From Clytia hemisphaerica (Eukaryota > Cnidaria > Hydrozoa > Leptothecata > Clytiidae), in the NCBI GenBank assembly GCA_902728285.1, contig CACVBU010001190.1, positions 62,001 to 126,000 on the forward strand: DNA of 64,000 nt. The letters run 5' to 3'. The notes below the pieces were generated by a model. That model had not been told where the DNA came from, did not search any database, and saw only the letters and a list, made by a program, of their open reading frames with translations. The position numbers were made by a program, and so were the translations under genes. Below, in pieces: positions 10,738 to 21,400 of this stretch. The stretch's first letter is position 1. Every line of letters begins with the position of its first letter.

Positions 10738-10975
10738 CAATTTATTATAACGGAGGTAATTTGTTTTATCATTTCCCGGGATGTTCTTCACGTTTGTTAT
10801 CTCCTAAATAATGACTTCCCGGGTCACGGAGGGTTGACTCGTTCTTCGTATCATTCTGACGTACACGTCAAATTTAATATAACGGAGATAATTTATATTA
10901 AATTTCCCGCATTATCCTTCATATTTTATCTCCTAAATATTTTGGTGTCGCGCGACTCGGAGATACGAAACGTTT
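10738..10975 (+). repeat. Two diverged direct repeats, about 130-bp period
   Basis: The block TATAACGGAGGTAATTTG ... TTATCTCCTAAATA at 10748-10812 recurs as TATAACGGAGATAATTTA ... TTATCTCCTAAATA near 10879-10940, each followed by a ...CGGAG tail. The copies are diverged. Confidence 0.6.
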
Positions 10976-11791
10976 TTCCCCTCTCCCTGCCTTATAGAGA
11001 GTCGAAAGGATAGATAGTTAAAGGTACGCACACACGATAGCAAAACTGCTTCGCTCATGTACATTCGCTTCGCAAAAAGAATTTATTCAGCTATAAGACA
11101 ATGTTAATCTTTAGTAAGTGTGATCTAATTCTGCTCAAACTTTATGGAACTAATAGATTCTGTCTTGTTTTCATCTTTGACGTTTGACTGCTTCAGACAC
11201 ACGTTTTTTTACCAGTTGTAACTATCCATATCATTATTGATGCTGAAAGTAGTTTTTCCTGCTGATCCTGTGGGTATTTATTACAAATAGTGCAAATACA
11301 AACATCCATATCATTTGGTGCTGACTGTAGTTTCTTGCTCAATCGCGAATCTGCTCCCTGCTATCATCATATACATTTCTTTCAAAAGGTAATTAATTAA
11401 ATCATTGAGACATTTTTTTAATATAGGGGACTATAAAAAATATGTTCTGTTTGTGTCAGCCGACCGACCAAGAAATTGACAGACAAAGATTCCAAGTCTG
11501 ACAAGTCGGAAAATTGTTGCAATTTTTCATCGAGCGAGCGAATAAATACTAAAAACTATACTTTGAAATCACCTAATTTACTACCGTCATCCTTTACATC
11601 ATTTACGGTTCGGTTATAACAATCACACCACCCCTGGTCGCAAATGAATAATAAAGAAATGGCGGCTTCAAATTGAAATTGAAATGAAACCGTGCACACC
11701 AAATTGCCAAATAAACTGGAATACAAATACCATTTTAGAAAAATGGACGGTTTCCACATCCATACAAATCTTTCGCCCGCGGGCACTGCTT

Positions 11792-12531
11792 GGGGCCATC
11801 CATATAGTACATACGCAGTGAAGGGGGAGAGGGGGGTTTAGCAAAAGCTTACATCTATTGTTTAAACGACATCATTTCTATTGTTCTCTGCGTACGTACA
11901 CGACCCTCGACATGGCCCGATAATTCTCGGGCCAAAACTTTTACTGGAATGCGCATAAAGCCCGAGCATGGCCCGAGTTTTCGGGCCGCGGGCGGGCCTC
12001 ACGCGGGCCACACGCAGGCTAACTTTTGAAATCATGATAAACCCGCGTGTAATTTCAGGACTGTATTTTTTCAATATTTTCTCTAGAAAAACTTGATTTC
12101 ACTTAAATATTTGCTATTAGACTGGTCCTGGTTTTAAACTTTGAAGCGTGGTCCACGAGGAGTTTGTTAAGTTCATTTAGCAAGATGAAACGCGACGAAA
12201 TAAATTAAAATTAACATTTTCACACATTTTCAACGTCATTTTCACGTTTTAATTTCATTATGACTGGACAAGCTGGATTAATCAATGGAATCTTCTGACA
12301 CAGGCACAAAGGTATAGGTTGAACAGTTTACGTCTTAAGTCGTAGCCCGAACGTGGCCCGAATGATTTGGGTCAAGTTCGGGCCAAAAGAATTGATAGGG
12401 TCTCTCGGCCCGAACATAGCCCGAAGAGGCCCGAGAATTCTCGGGCCATGTCGAGGGTCGTGTACGTACAAGGGAGGAGGGGGTATCAAATTTTTGGAAA
12501 ATCTTTGCGCACGTACTATATGGACGGCCCC
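11792..12531. mobile_element. Inverted-repeat DNA element, 3-bp target duplication CTT
   Basis: The ends are GGGGCCATCCATATAGTAC at the left and the near-complement GTACTATATGGACGGCCCC at the right, flanked by CTT on both sides. A second inverted pair lies inside: the segment with CGACCCTCGACATGGCCCG near 11903 and its complement near 12430. Internal sequence is GC-rich around 11930-12020. There is no transposase, so it is non-autonomous. A 3-bp duplication would suit a Harbinger-type transposase, but that is inference. Confidence 0.72.
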
Positions 12532-12534
12532 CTT

Positions 12535-13940
12535 ACTATTTAAGCAAGTTCGAGAGCTCACAGAAACTAGTCCTTCGTTTCACTCTGTATGTAATCATGA
12601 AAATAAAACAATAACAAAATGACACTCTTGTGCGCTCGTAAAAAAGTAATGGCTGTGGTTTTGACGCGAACGGAACATATTTTCGATTGCCGCCATACAC
12701 CGAAACAATATATTTGGAATGGCTAACAAATAATAGTGTCTATTAAATAGATTGTGCAGCTCCCTTTTAATGTTGTTGCTTGGAGAACGTAGCAATGTCG
12801 GTCGGATCCCTCCACACCTTTCCCGTAATTCTGGTTTTCTGGATTTTTTTTCTGCGCAGTCTTTGCACTACATCGCTTTTTAAAAGGGAGGTAAACAAAC
12901 CCATTTTGTTTGCTTTTCCTTAGGGAAGAGTGGTTTTTGGCCTTTTTGGCCTTTTTCTCAACTTCTATTGCATGGAATTTTTGAAAACTTCAGTATGCTT
13001 TTACTACCAGTCAGCAATGCTCAAAGAAAAAGATAACAATTTTTACGTTTGCTCTGAAAATAGTTTGTCTTACTTTAGTGTGTGATTAAAATGACACAGT
13101 CTGAGACTAGATGGCATAATGTTTAATCTATTTCTGGTTTAAAACAATGGATGTAGTAATATGTATTAAAAAATACCAGAATGACCCTTTTTGAAGCGCT
13201 CCCTAAGCGCTGCACCTATAGATTTTTTTCAAAATAAGCGCCACACCTAGAATCCGATGCAAAGCGGCGCTTATTAGAAAATCAAGAAAAATAAAGCCAC
13301 GCTTATTAGGACATAAAGAAAAATGAAAAACACATGTTTTTACTCATATTCTACTGTCATCAATTCGTTTAACAAAACGCATTAAATTTTTCTACTGAAA
13401 CATAATCTTATAAAATATATTCCATTTTTTCTAGTGCTCACTCGAATAATTACTGACAAGAAAGAAATCCTATCTTGATTCCAATCCTTTATAGGTGAGT
13501 TGACTATGTTTTATTAACTGCAAGTTGTATTTAATTGAAGGGGAAGTCGAGTACATTTTAAATAGAAGAAATTTTTGTGGCATTCAATTTCGTGTGGTTG
13601 ACAGACACCCAAAACCACAAAAATTTCTTCCCTCTAATCAAAAACAAAAAATGGACGGGGTCTTTCTTTTTATTTACTGTAATAATTAAAACTTAAAATT
13701 GCATTTTAGGGCTGCTTAAAATAATTTGAAATTTTTGTTTTCTCTTTCGAATTTTGATTAAATGTGGATGGGGGGCTCCTAGTCCATTATAAAATTAACT
13801 TTGTGATGAAAAATTTTACACCCCTCCTATCTCGCTCTCTCTCTCTCTCACAAAAGACAAGGACATGAATAGAAAAAATAGGCTCATTAGCAGTATTAAG
13901 AAGTCACTGAAAAATTATTCCCCTGCCTTTTTAGGGGCTT
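12535..13940. other. Non-coding stretch
   Basis: No gene seen. AAGCGCC/GGCGCTT-like motifs recur around 13190-13310 in both orientations, and a CTCTCTCTCTCT microsatellite lies near 13832-13850. Confidence 0.5.
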
Positions 13941-13949
13941 ATAATCTTA

Positions 13950-14170
13950 TCGAGTTATAAAATATCGAGTTAGTCTTCGAATTAGGAAGCATGACGCCAT
14001 GCTTCGAGTTATGACTATTTCCTAACTCAATGAATCTGTTTATGAAATAAGGTATCGAGTTATTTAACATTCCTAATGAAATAAAGTCACCGAGTACATA
14101 ACTTGATAAGTTTGTTTAAAATAAGTCATCGAGTTACACAACTCAATTTTCTTAACTCGAAGATAATAAC
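13950..14170. repeat. Cluster of ATCGAGTTA-type motifs
   Basis: ATCGAGTTA or close variants (CATCGAGTTA, CACCGAGTA, TTCGAGTTA) occur at least six times, with inverted forms (TAACTCGA, TAACTCAA) among them. Probably a decayed foldback element. Confidence 0.45.
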
Positions 14171-14488
14171 TCCCCCTTTTTAGGAGAGAATAGCAATTCA
14201 ATAAGAAATTGACGTTTCATATTTTCTTTTTCGTTTTAGGAATCAACGCCGAAACCACCGATCTGTCTACACAGCCAAACAGCCAAATCTTACTAAACTT
14301 AGCTTACTAAACTTACTAAACTTAATCAGCTTACTCGGTTAACAATACCGTTTTAAAATATACATTGAAGTTTCCTGGGAGTTTCCTGTGTCATTTTTTT
14401 TGTTCTTCCCTTCGCATAGTAATCTTTAGGCGAAAAATCATGATATCGATCGAAGCTTATCGTAGTTCGATCGGCAACTTTAATGGAA

Positions 14489-14771
14489 CTACATGTTGTT
14501 TTTTATAAGCATACAAAAATCCGAAAACAGGCTCAGAGATGCTTAGTTCGAATGCTTAATAAGGCTGAAAAATGCTTGAGGGGATGCTTAAATCCAAAGC
14601 ATAAATTCAGGGAAATACTGAAAATCCATAAAATTCCAGCCAAAAAAAGCCAAAATCAGGAAAAAAACATTTTTGTAGGCTCAAGCAATGCTTGCCATAT
14701 GCTTAATTTTTCCCCATATCTGAGCCTAGATATGCTTATAAGTGCAATGCTTATAAAAAATAAACATGTAG
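14489..14771. mobile_element. MITE family A, copy 1
   Basis: Inverted ends CTACATGTTGTTTTTTATAA and TTATAAAAAATAAACATGTA. The interior is rich in ATGCTTA and AGCAT motifs and GGCTCAG/CTGAGCC. The 128-residue ORF over it is an accident of this sequence. The copy at 56485-56654 shares the ends and the GGCTCAG motif. Confidence 0.7.
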
Positions 14772-14915
14772 GCAATTCGACCTTCGTTCAATATATCGAG
14801 GTTTTAAGGTTGGCTCGTCACTTCCCAGTAAAGAGCTTTCTAGACTTCTTAAACCCTTCCCTTTTTTAGTAGAATCTTTCTAAAGTAAAAGAAAGTAGAT
14901 CAGGGTTTTCGAATA

Positions 14916-15215
14916 CCTTAAAGGAAGAAATTTTGGCGGAAAGAAAATTTGGCGGATTTGACTGAAATCCGCCAAAATTTCTTTTTTCCGCCATCCGCCA
15001 AATTAAACATTTTGAAAATATGATCTCTTTTAAGGTGTTTTTGCTATTTTTTCGCTGTTTTGACGCCATCTTAAGGTTAAATTTTTAAGCGACCGCTAAA
15101 TTAAATTCCCGCCAAATTTAGTTTTTTCGTCCATCCGCCAAATTAAATTCCCTCTGAAAAAACTTTTTTGGCCATCCGCCAAATTAAATTCCCTCCAAAA
15201 TTTCTTCCTTTAAGG
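14916..15215. mobile_element. MITE with TA duplication, CCTTAAAGGAAG ends
   Basis: Inverted termini CCTTAAAGGAAGAAATTTTGG and its complement are flanked by TA on both sides, as for Tc1/mariner-type elements. The interior contains repeated CCGCCAAATTAAATT-like blocks in both orientations. No coding sequence. Confidence 0.78.
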
Positions 15216-15546
15216 TAGTATTTTTCAAAAAGTCGAAATAATCTCTGTAATCTGAAATGAAGGTGCGTTTTAGCTCCGAACCAGGTAGAAGAATGTGCAT
15301 GCTAAAATCATTTTTTATAAAAAGTCTTTTAAGTGAGGATGTTTTCAGGGAGCAAACTTAACGGAGGAACAGAGCATTTAATTTTTGTAGAACGTTATTT
15401 TTTTCAAGGAGATAAAAAAAGCATTACTAATACATACGATGGAATAATTACAAGTAATACTAATAACTGTAAAATGAAAGATCTATGTTCTACAAAGTAA
15501 AATTATTTCTTAAAAAAAAACTCCTATAGCTCTATTACAATAAACA

Positions 15547-15861
15547 TTGCCTTACATTCTTATAAAAACGTACCTATTGGAAACACCTGAAAAGACGGAA
15601 ATTGACCCATGTGCTGTTATTTCTATTAAAAAACAATATCTGAAATACTACAGATTATTCAGTGCCATCTACAAAACCTCTATAGAAGGGAGGCTGCGTA
15701 CCAGAAATATACATTTTAACAATATAAATATGAAAAACTATGTTCGAGAGGCCTTGAAGCGTCACGGGAATAGGCCACTTGGTGTCAGATTAATATTGTA
15801 CATTCGATACAATGAAAGACGTCTTATGCTGGGCCGTAATGCCGCCAGGCTACTTGTTTGA
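15547..15861 (+). CDS. Small basic ORF of unknown origin
   Basis: A 104-residue ORF rich in Lys, Arg and Tyr, for example KTSIEGRLRTRNIH and KRHGNRPLGVRLILYIRYN. I do not recognise it. The start used is a non-ATG codon, so the real start or exon boundary is unknown. Its 5' portion (GGAAACACCTGAAAAGACGG...) is clearly similar to one arm of the foldback element at 28711-28860, so part of it may be transposon-derived. No neighbour suggests a function. Confidence 0.25.
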   Translation: MPYILIKTYLLETPEKTEIDPCAVISIKKQYLKYYRLFSAIYKTSIEGRLRTRNIHFNNINMKNYVREALKRHGNRPLGVRLILYIRYNERRLMLGRNAARLLV

Positions 15862-16333
15862 AGTAATATGGTAACTGTATCATTGTTATCATCAGTCGAA
15901 ACTAATGTAGTATATTGACCATTGAACCTTATCTACAGAAAATTGGTAGTTTCAAATAACTGGTGCTACTTTCTGCTGTGTACTAATAATGTTGTGTAAT
16001 AATGTTGTTACTTTTTGTGAATTAATTCCTAATGTAACTTTGTTTATATCCCTTTTATTTTTCATCTTTGGCCAATTTTGTATTTTTTCGTTTCATTTTA
16101 TCTGTATTATACTATAACATTCTTATTTATCTAAATTTTGTGTAGTTTGATTTAGTGGCTAGATAATGCAAAAAAAAAACTTACAAAAATTCATTTGTTG
16201 ATTCTCTTTTTGGAGAAATAGTCCACCTACTTCATTTTTCCTTGAAACTGTTCTCTGTAATGTCTGTATTCTTTATCAATGCTAGGTTTTCTTAATATTT
16301 TGTTCTTGTATTTCTTTTTAAGATATTTAAAAA

Positions 16334-17099
16334 ATGGCAAAAAGTAAATTTGAATATGTAAAGAAATTTGAAGAAAATGATGTGTTGGATAGTTGTGCGC
16401 ATTGATGGTAGGAGTTTTCATCGATTTTCTGAGGATCATTGCTACTCAAAACCTAATGATATAAGGGGTCTTTCATTGATGAATAAATGTGCTGAAGAAG
16501 TGATGCAACAATTTCATGACATTATCTTATGGTGAAAGTGATGAATACAGTTTTATTTTCAAGAGGAAAACAACACAATTTAGTCGAAGGAAAAGTAAAC
16601 TAATGACGAATATTGTGTCATTGTTCTCTTCCTGTTTTGTTTTCCATTGGCAGAAATTCTTCCCGGACACTAAACTTCAATATCCACCAATGTTTGACTC
16701 AAGAGTCGTTGTATACCCTGCTCTTGAGAATATTCGGGATTACTTAAATTGGAGACAAGCCGATTGCCACATTAATAACCTTTATAATACTTGTTTTTAG
16801 ACGTTAGTCAACAAGGGTGGTTTAACAACGACTGAAGCTGAAAAGAAATTAAAAGGAACATTGTCAGGAGATAAAAATGAAATGCTGTTCTCAGAGTTTG
16901 GTATAGATTACAATGAGGAGTCTGATATCTTTAAGAAGGGATCTGTGTTGATAAGAGATACGAGGATGAAGTTGTTAAAAAAACAAAGGATGGTGAACTA
17001 ACAAATGAAACAAACAAACGTACAAGGAGCAAAGTTGTACTTCTTCATCAAGACATAATAGGAAATTCTTTTTGGAAACAACACCCTAATATTTTATAG
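16334..17099 (+). pseudogene. THG1L: THG1L (tRNA-His guanylyltransferase) intronless pseudogene
   Basis: The active enzyme adds the G-1 nucleotide to the 5' end of tRNA-His. This copy starts with the family N-terminus [16 protein letters not shown]. It carries the metal-binding [59 protein letters not shown] and the C-terminal LHQDIIGNSFWKQHP, collinear and without introns. It is broken: a deletion plus frame change near 16385, another frameshift near 16515, a nonsense TAG in place of the expected Trp codon at 16798-16800, and a frameshift near 16963. The lack of introns points to a retrocopy, but no poly(A) tail or target duplication was found. Confidence 0.88.
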
Positions 17100-17371
17100 A
17101 ACTTTTTCTCTTTTTATAAATAATTTTTCATAAAAAGCATTTTATATAAGATTATTTTTATAATGGGCTTAGTTATTGATTATTTTTCCTCACTGTAATA
17201 ACATGAGAATATGGAAATGCAGAATATCAAAATGAAAAATGAAAACCGATAAAGAAATCCCATTTCACTCTTATCTTCCTGATCAATTTTATCCAAAGCT
17301 TATTTATTAAGCTACTTTGATAAATGGAGGAATAGTTCAATCGTTTTGAGAATTTCTGAATAATAACACAC

Positions 17372-17377
<6 letters not shown>

Positions 17378-17402
<25 letters not shown>

Positions 17403-18421
17403 CTTTATTGAAACAAAAACACGTGTACACTACGAACATATTACAAAACATTACTTAAACATAAAATATAGTCCCTCCCCCCGCTAGGAACTAACGTTAT
17501 ATCGCCAGAGGTACTAGACTATGTAAAAATAAATAAATAAGTAAATAAAGAAAAAATCTTGGAGAAGGAAGCTACAATTGTTAGGTAAAAGCCTAAAATA
17601 AAGCACCGCTAAACCTTCCAGTTTCGTTAAGAAATTCAACAACAGAACAAAGAATAGATTTATTTAGATTTGAAGTCAAACTTTCATCCCCATATAATAA
17701 AAGCCGACAGAAAAAAGGAGGGTTAAGCGGCGGATGAAAAATAATGCCTAGGGTCTGAAGTTTGTCGAACAAAGAATGTCTTGCATGGGAATATATAGAG
17801 CAGTGCAGAAGAAAGTGCTGAGTGTTTTCAACAGAGTTAGTTCGGCAACCATAGAAAGGGTCTAAAGTGTCGCGGAAGCCATGTCTAAATTTATGCTCGT
17901 TGAGATGGCTGAAACCGACCCGAAGTCGATTAAGAAAGATCACTCCTTGAATGTCAGGAACATCAAAAACATGAGATTGCTTGGGTCTCAAAAATTCATA
18001 GATTGCTTTTTTGAAAGTTTTAATTGAAGGTAGATCTCGTATATTACCTCCCAGAACATTCCACTGAGATATGCAGTACGGGAAAAAAGTGTTACGGAAA
18101 CGCTCGGTTCGTATATTAAGAGGATAAATAGGATTTCTTGTTCTAAGGCCACCTGGTGCTGTAAGTCTTACTGGCAGGTAGTTACGTAAATACGAAGGGG
18201 CTAAATTGTTAATAATTCCATAGAAGAATGTCATTCTTCTAGCAAAGCGCCTGTCAGCAAGACTTTCAAGACCAAGTTCTGAATATAGTTTTTCTTGAGA
18301 CGTTCCACGAAAACAGCCTGTTATAGCTAAACAGGCATTATATTGAATAGATTCAAGCTTCTGCACAAAGGTAGCATTTCCCGGGCGGTCATATACGATA
18401 TCACCATAATCAAGATGAGGC
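17378..18421 (-). mobile_element. 5'-truncated LINE with poly(A) tail
   Basis: On the minus strand this is the C-terminal end of a LINE ORF2, then a 3' UTR with AATAAA close to the tail. The tail reads as the T run up to 17402. CTATATT at 17371-17377 and again at 18422-18428 is a likely target duplication. The insertion ends fewer than 80 bp before the first visible TMTC exon. Confidence 0.8.
17593..18421 (-). CDS. LINE ORF2 C-terminal fragment
   Basis: The reading frame enters from the truncation at about 18421 (RPHLDYGDIVYDRPGNATF) and runs to the stop at 17593. RPHLDYGD is the conserved block after the reverse transcriptase in Jockey/CR1-like LINEs. The downstream part (LGLESLADRRFARRMTFFY, NIRTERFRNTFFPYCISQWN, then a Cys/His-rich end near CRTNSVENTQHFLLHC) is the usual C-terminal extension. 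The RT catalytic domain is lost through 5' truncation. The remaining frame has no stop, so the insertion is probably recent. Confidence 0.8.
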
Positions 18422-18499
18422 CTATATTCATGTTTGAGAATGACAATCTTTCATATAACCTACAATATTTCCCCCTTTTAGCAATGATTAAACTATCAG

Positions 18500-21400
18500 A
18501 TGACAAACAATTTAATAACACTACTAATAACATTGGTTTGTTTCATTTGCTTCTACAACTCGTTGGAAAATGGATTCGTTCATGATGACATATTCGCCAT
18601 TGTCAACAATAAAGACATCCTACCAAATACCTCTGTTTGGAATATCTTTTACAATGATTTCTGGGGACGTACCCTGATTGATTCCAAAAGTCACAAATCC
18701 TTCAGACCAATATGTACTCTGACATTCAGATTTGATTATATGGTATTTGGATTGAACCCATTTGGTTATCACTTGGTCAATGTTTTGCTCCACATATTTG
18801 TCTGCAATGTGCTTTTTCAAGTGTTACGAGATATTATTCTATTTGACACAAAATTATCGTTGATGGCAACTATACTGTTTGCAACACACCCTGTTCATGT
18901 AGAAGCTGTGAGTTTTTTATTTTTTTACCTTTTTATTCAACGTAGTCAAAAAACGTTTTTAAAACCCTCTAAAAGTTAGCAATCACTGTCTAAAATCTTT
19001 CACAAAAGTTTTGACGTTCGGAAACCCAACCACCCTATTTGGACCCGTCCTTTTAGAAGACTGTTTTATGACTCATATTGATGATTTTTAACCATATTCT
19101 AGGTAACAGGTGTTGTTGGAAGAGCTGATATGTTGTCTTGTCTATTCGTACTACTTGCATTCAAGGCTTACCACAAGTAAAATATATATTCATTAAAATT
19201 TTATAAAACTCTTCAGTGATTGCATTTCTATAATTAAAACTTAAACATTTGGATGAGTCACAGGCAAGAAACAACAAAAATTTATTTATTGATGATATTT
19301 ATTGATACTCTATGGTAGAGCATCTTCAGATCTATCATAACTTGGCATATAACATCTAGCATTTACAAATTCAGACATTTGATTAAATAATTTAAATTTA
19401 TCGCGTTCATATATTTATATAATTCCTACCTGTTATGAACCAAAATTAAAACATAAGATAACTGGAATACATAAATAAAACTCTAATCCTTTCTTTTTAT
19501 AGATATCTTGTGACAACTCAACAGGTAAATATACTCTTCCTATTCATTTTCAGAAAAACAAAAACAAAAGGTGTTTATTCATTTTTTTAATTTTATGAAA
19601 TTTGCAATTAAAAATGAAGATAAAACTTGCCGTTTCAAAATTACCCAAAAAGCCAAACAGTTATATTTATTCTTAACTAATATATTGATTACATTTCAGG
19701 ATGTTTTTTTCACTAGCGACCTTTTGGTAGTTGTTGCATATGGTACATCCACATTCTTCATCAAAGAGCATTCTGTCATGATATTCTTTGTATTGATTGG
19801 TTACGATGCTCTATGTAATAAACAATACATTGCAAGGTATTGCCATGATATTACTTTAATAGAGTTTTATATTTGGGAAATAAATGTTAGAAATTTTATA
19901 ATTTTGCTCATTATTTTGAGCGTTCTTTTCAGCATCGAGATTCCGCAAAATTTAATACCACAATTTTTAAATCAATGGTCTGTCTGGTCCCTGTCTTATT
20001 TCCCTGGATGGTGGATGAGCATATTCGGGTGAAAGCGTGCTCACCCCTTGCAGGTCACTTCCCGTAAGCCCAGGCAAATCGACCACATAATGACTCGTTC
20101 AACGGTAATCGTCAGTTGTACAAAGTTTCTCGATTCTGGTTGGTTTAGAGTACCGTTACCTGCACTATTACCACTCTTTGCATTCTACGGCAGGGGTCAC
20201 TTTTGTCAACTTGTCACTTTTGTCACTTTGAAAGACAAAGAAATTTTGCAATGCAATATCTTCTCTTGATGAAAACAAAGAAACATCGCACAGCAATGCC
20301 TTCTTTTAGTCAAAAGAACAAAAAGAGGTTTTCGAATCGAATTTTTGCTAAGATATAAAAAGATAAGAAATATTTTCATAGACGATTACCTCGGAATCGT
20401 ATGGTTTGGGGTGCAATTAACGATGAATGACTCGTAACAAAGGAGAAAATACCTTAATTTTCTACTCGTGATTAATCGTTAATTGCACACCAAACCATAC
20501 GATTACTAGTTCTAATTAAAATCACCCAAGATCACGGGTAGAACCAGCCCTATGGAATGATATGAATTTCATAAAAACTTTTTAAAAAACGATAAAAAAG
20601 TTAAATTTTCGTAGGTTCTATCTTCTGATTTCATTGAGAATAACAGAAGGGGACATCAGTCTAACTTATTCAGCTATTTAATGATTTTATTTTATATTGA
20701 TAGCATGTTAACTGATGGAATTCATAGCAGCACAAAACAAATGCAAACAAGGTTTTTCAAAAGAGTTGGATTTCTATTGGTTTGGGTGAGATTTTAGTTT
20801 AAAAAAAAAACTCATTTAAAGCAAATTTTTAGGGATTGACACCTTTAGCTATTATTTATGCTACTTTTAGACCGTCAGGTTGGTTCAATGAGCATTGGTG
20901 AACTTCCTATAATTCTTTTTCACCTACCTCGAGGTTTACTTCATAAACACCAGCAATAAATAATCTTTATTATCATTTATTTAGTTTTTGGCGTTGTTTC
21001 GATACCGTATGTACCCGATGAACTACACTTTACCAAAGTTCAAACTAGAAGACAACCCTGCATCATTCTCACCACATCTCCAAACACGCATCTTAACTTA
21101 TCTCTACTTACTCATCTTCAACCTTAAACTTCTCTTATCACCCAATGTTCTGTGCTACGATTGGCAGATTGGAAGTATACCACTGGTTGAGACACTATCG
21201 GATACAAGAAACTTGGAAACATTGTTCGGCCTTTCATTTTTTGTTATCACTGGTGTTAATCTTTTGACTTGGGTTTTTAAAAGGCCATCAAAAGAGGTAT
21301 ACACATTATATGAAATGCTAGAATGTTTCTCGTTGTATTTCATGGTAATTTCACGGGTGGCATAGTTCACACCACTACTTGGTGGTACTAACTGGGTTAA

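Noticed and set aside
11862-12622. Several 70-89-residue ORFs on both strands
   Set aside because: They lie inside the inverted-repeat element 11792-12531 and mirror each other because of its internal palindromes.
14483-14869. 128-residue ORF
   Set aside because: It overlies a MITE with inverted ends and its residues follow the ATGCTTA repeats.
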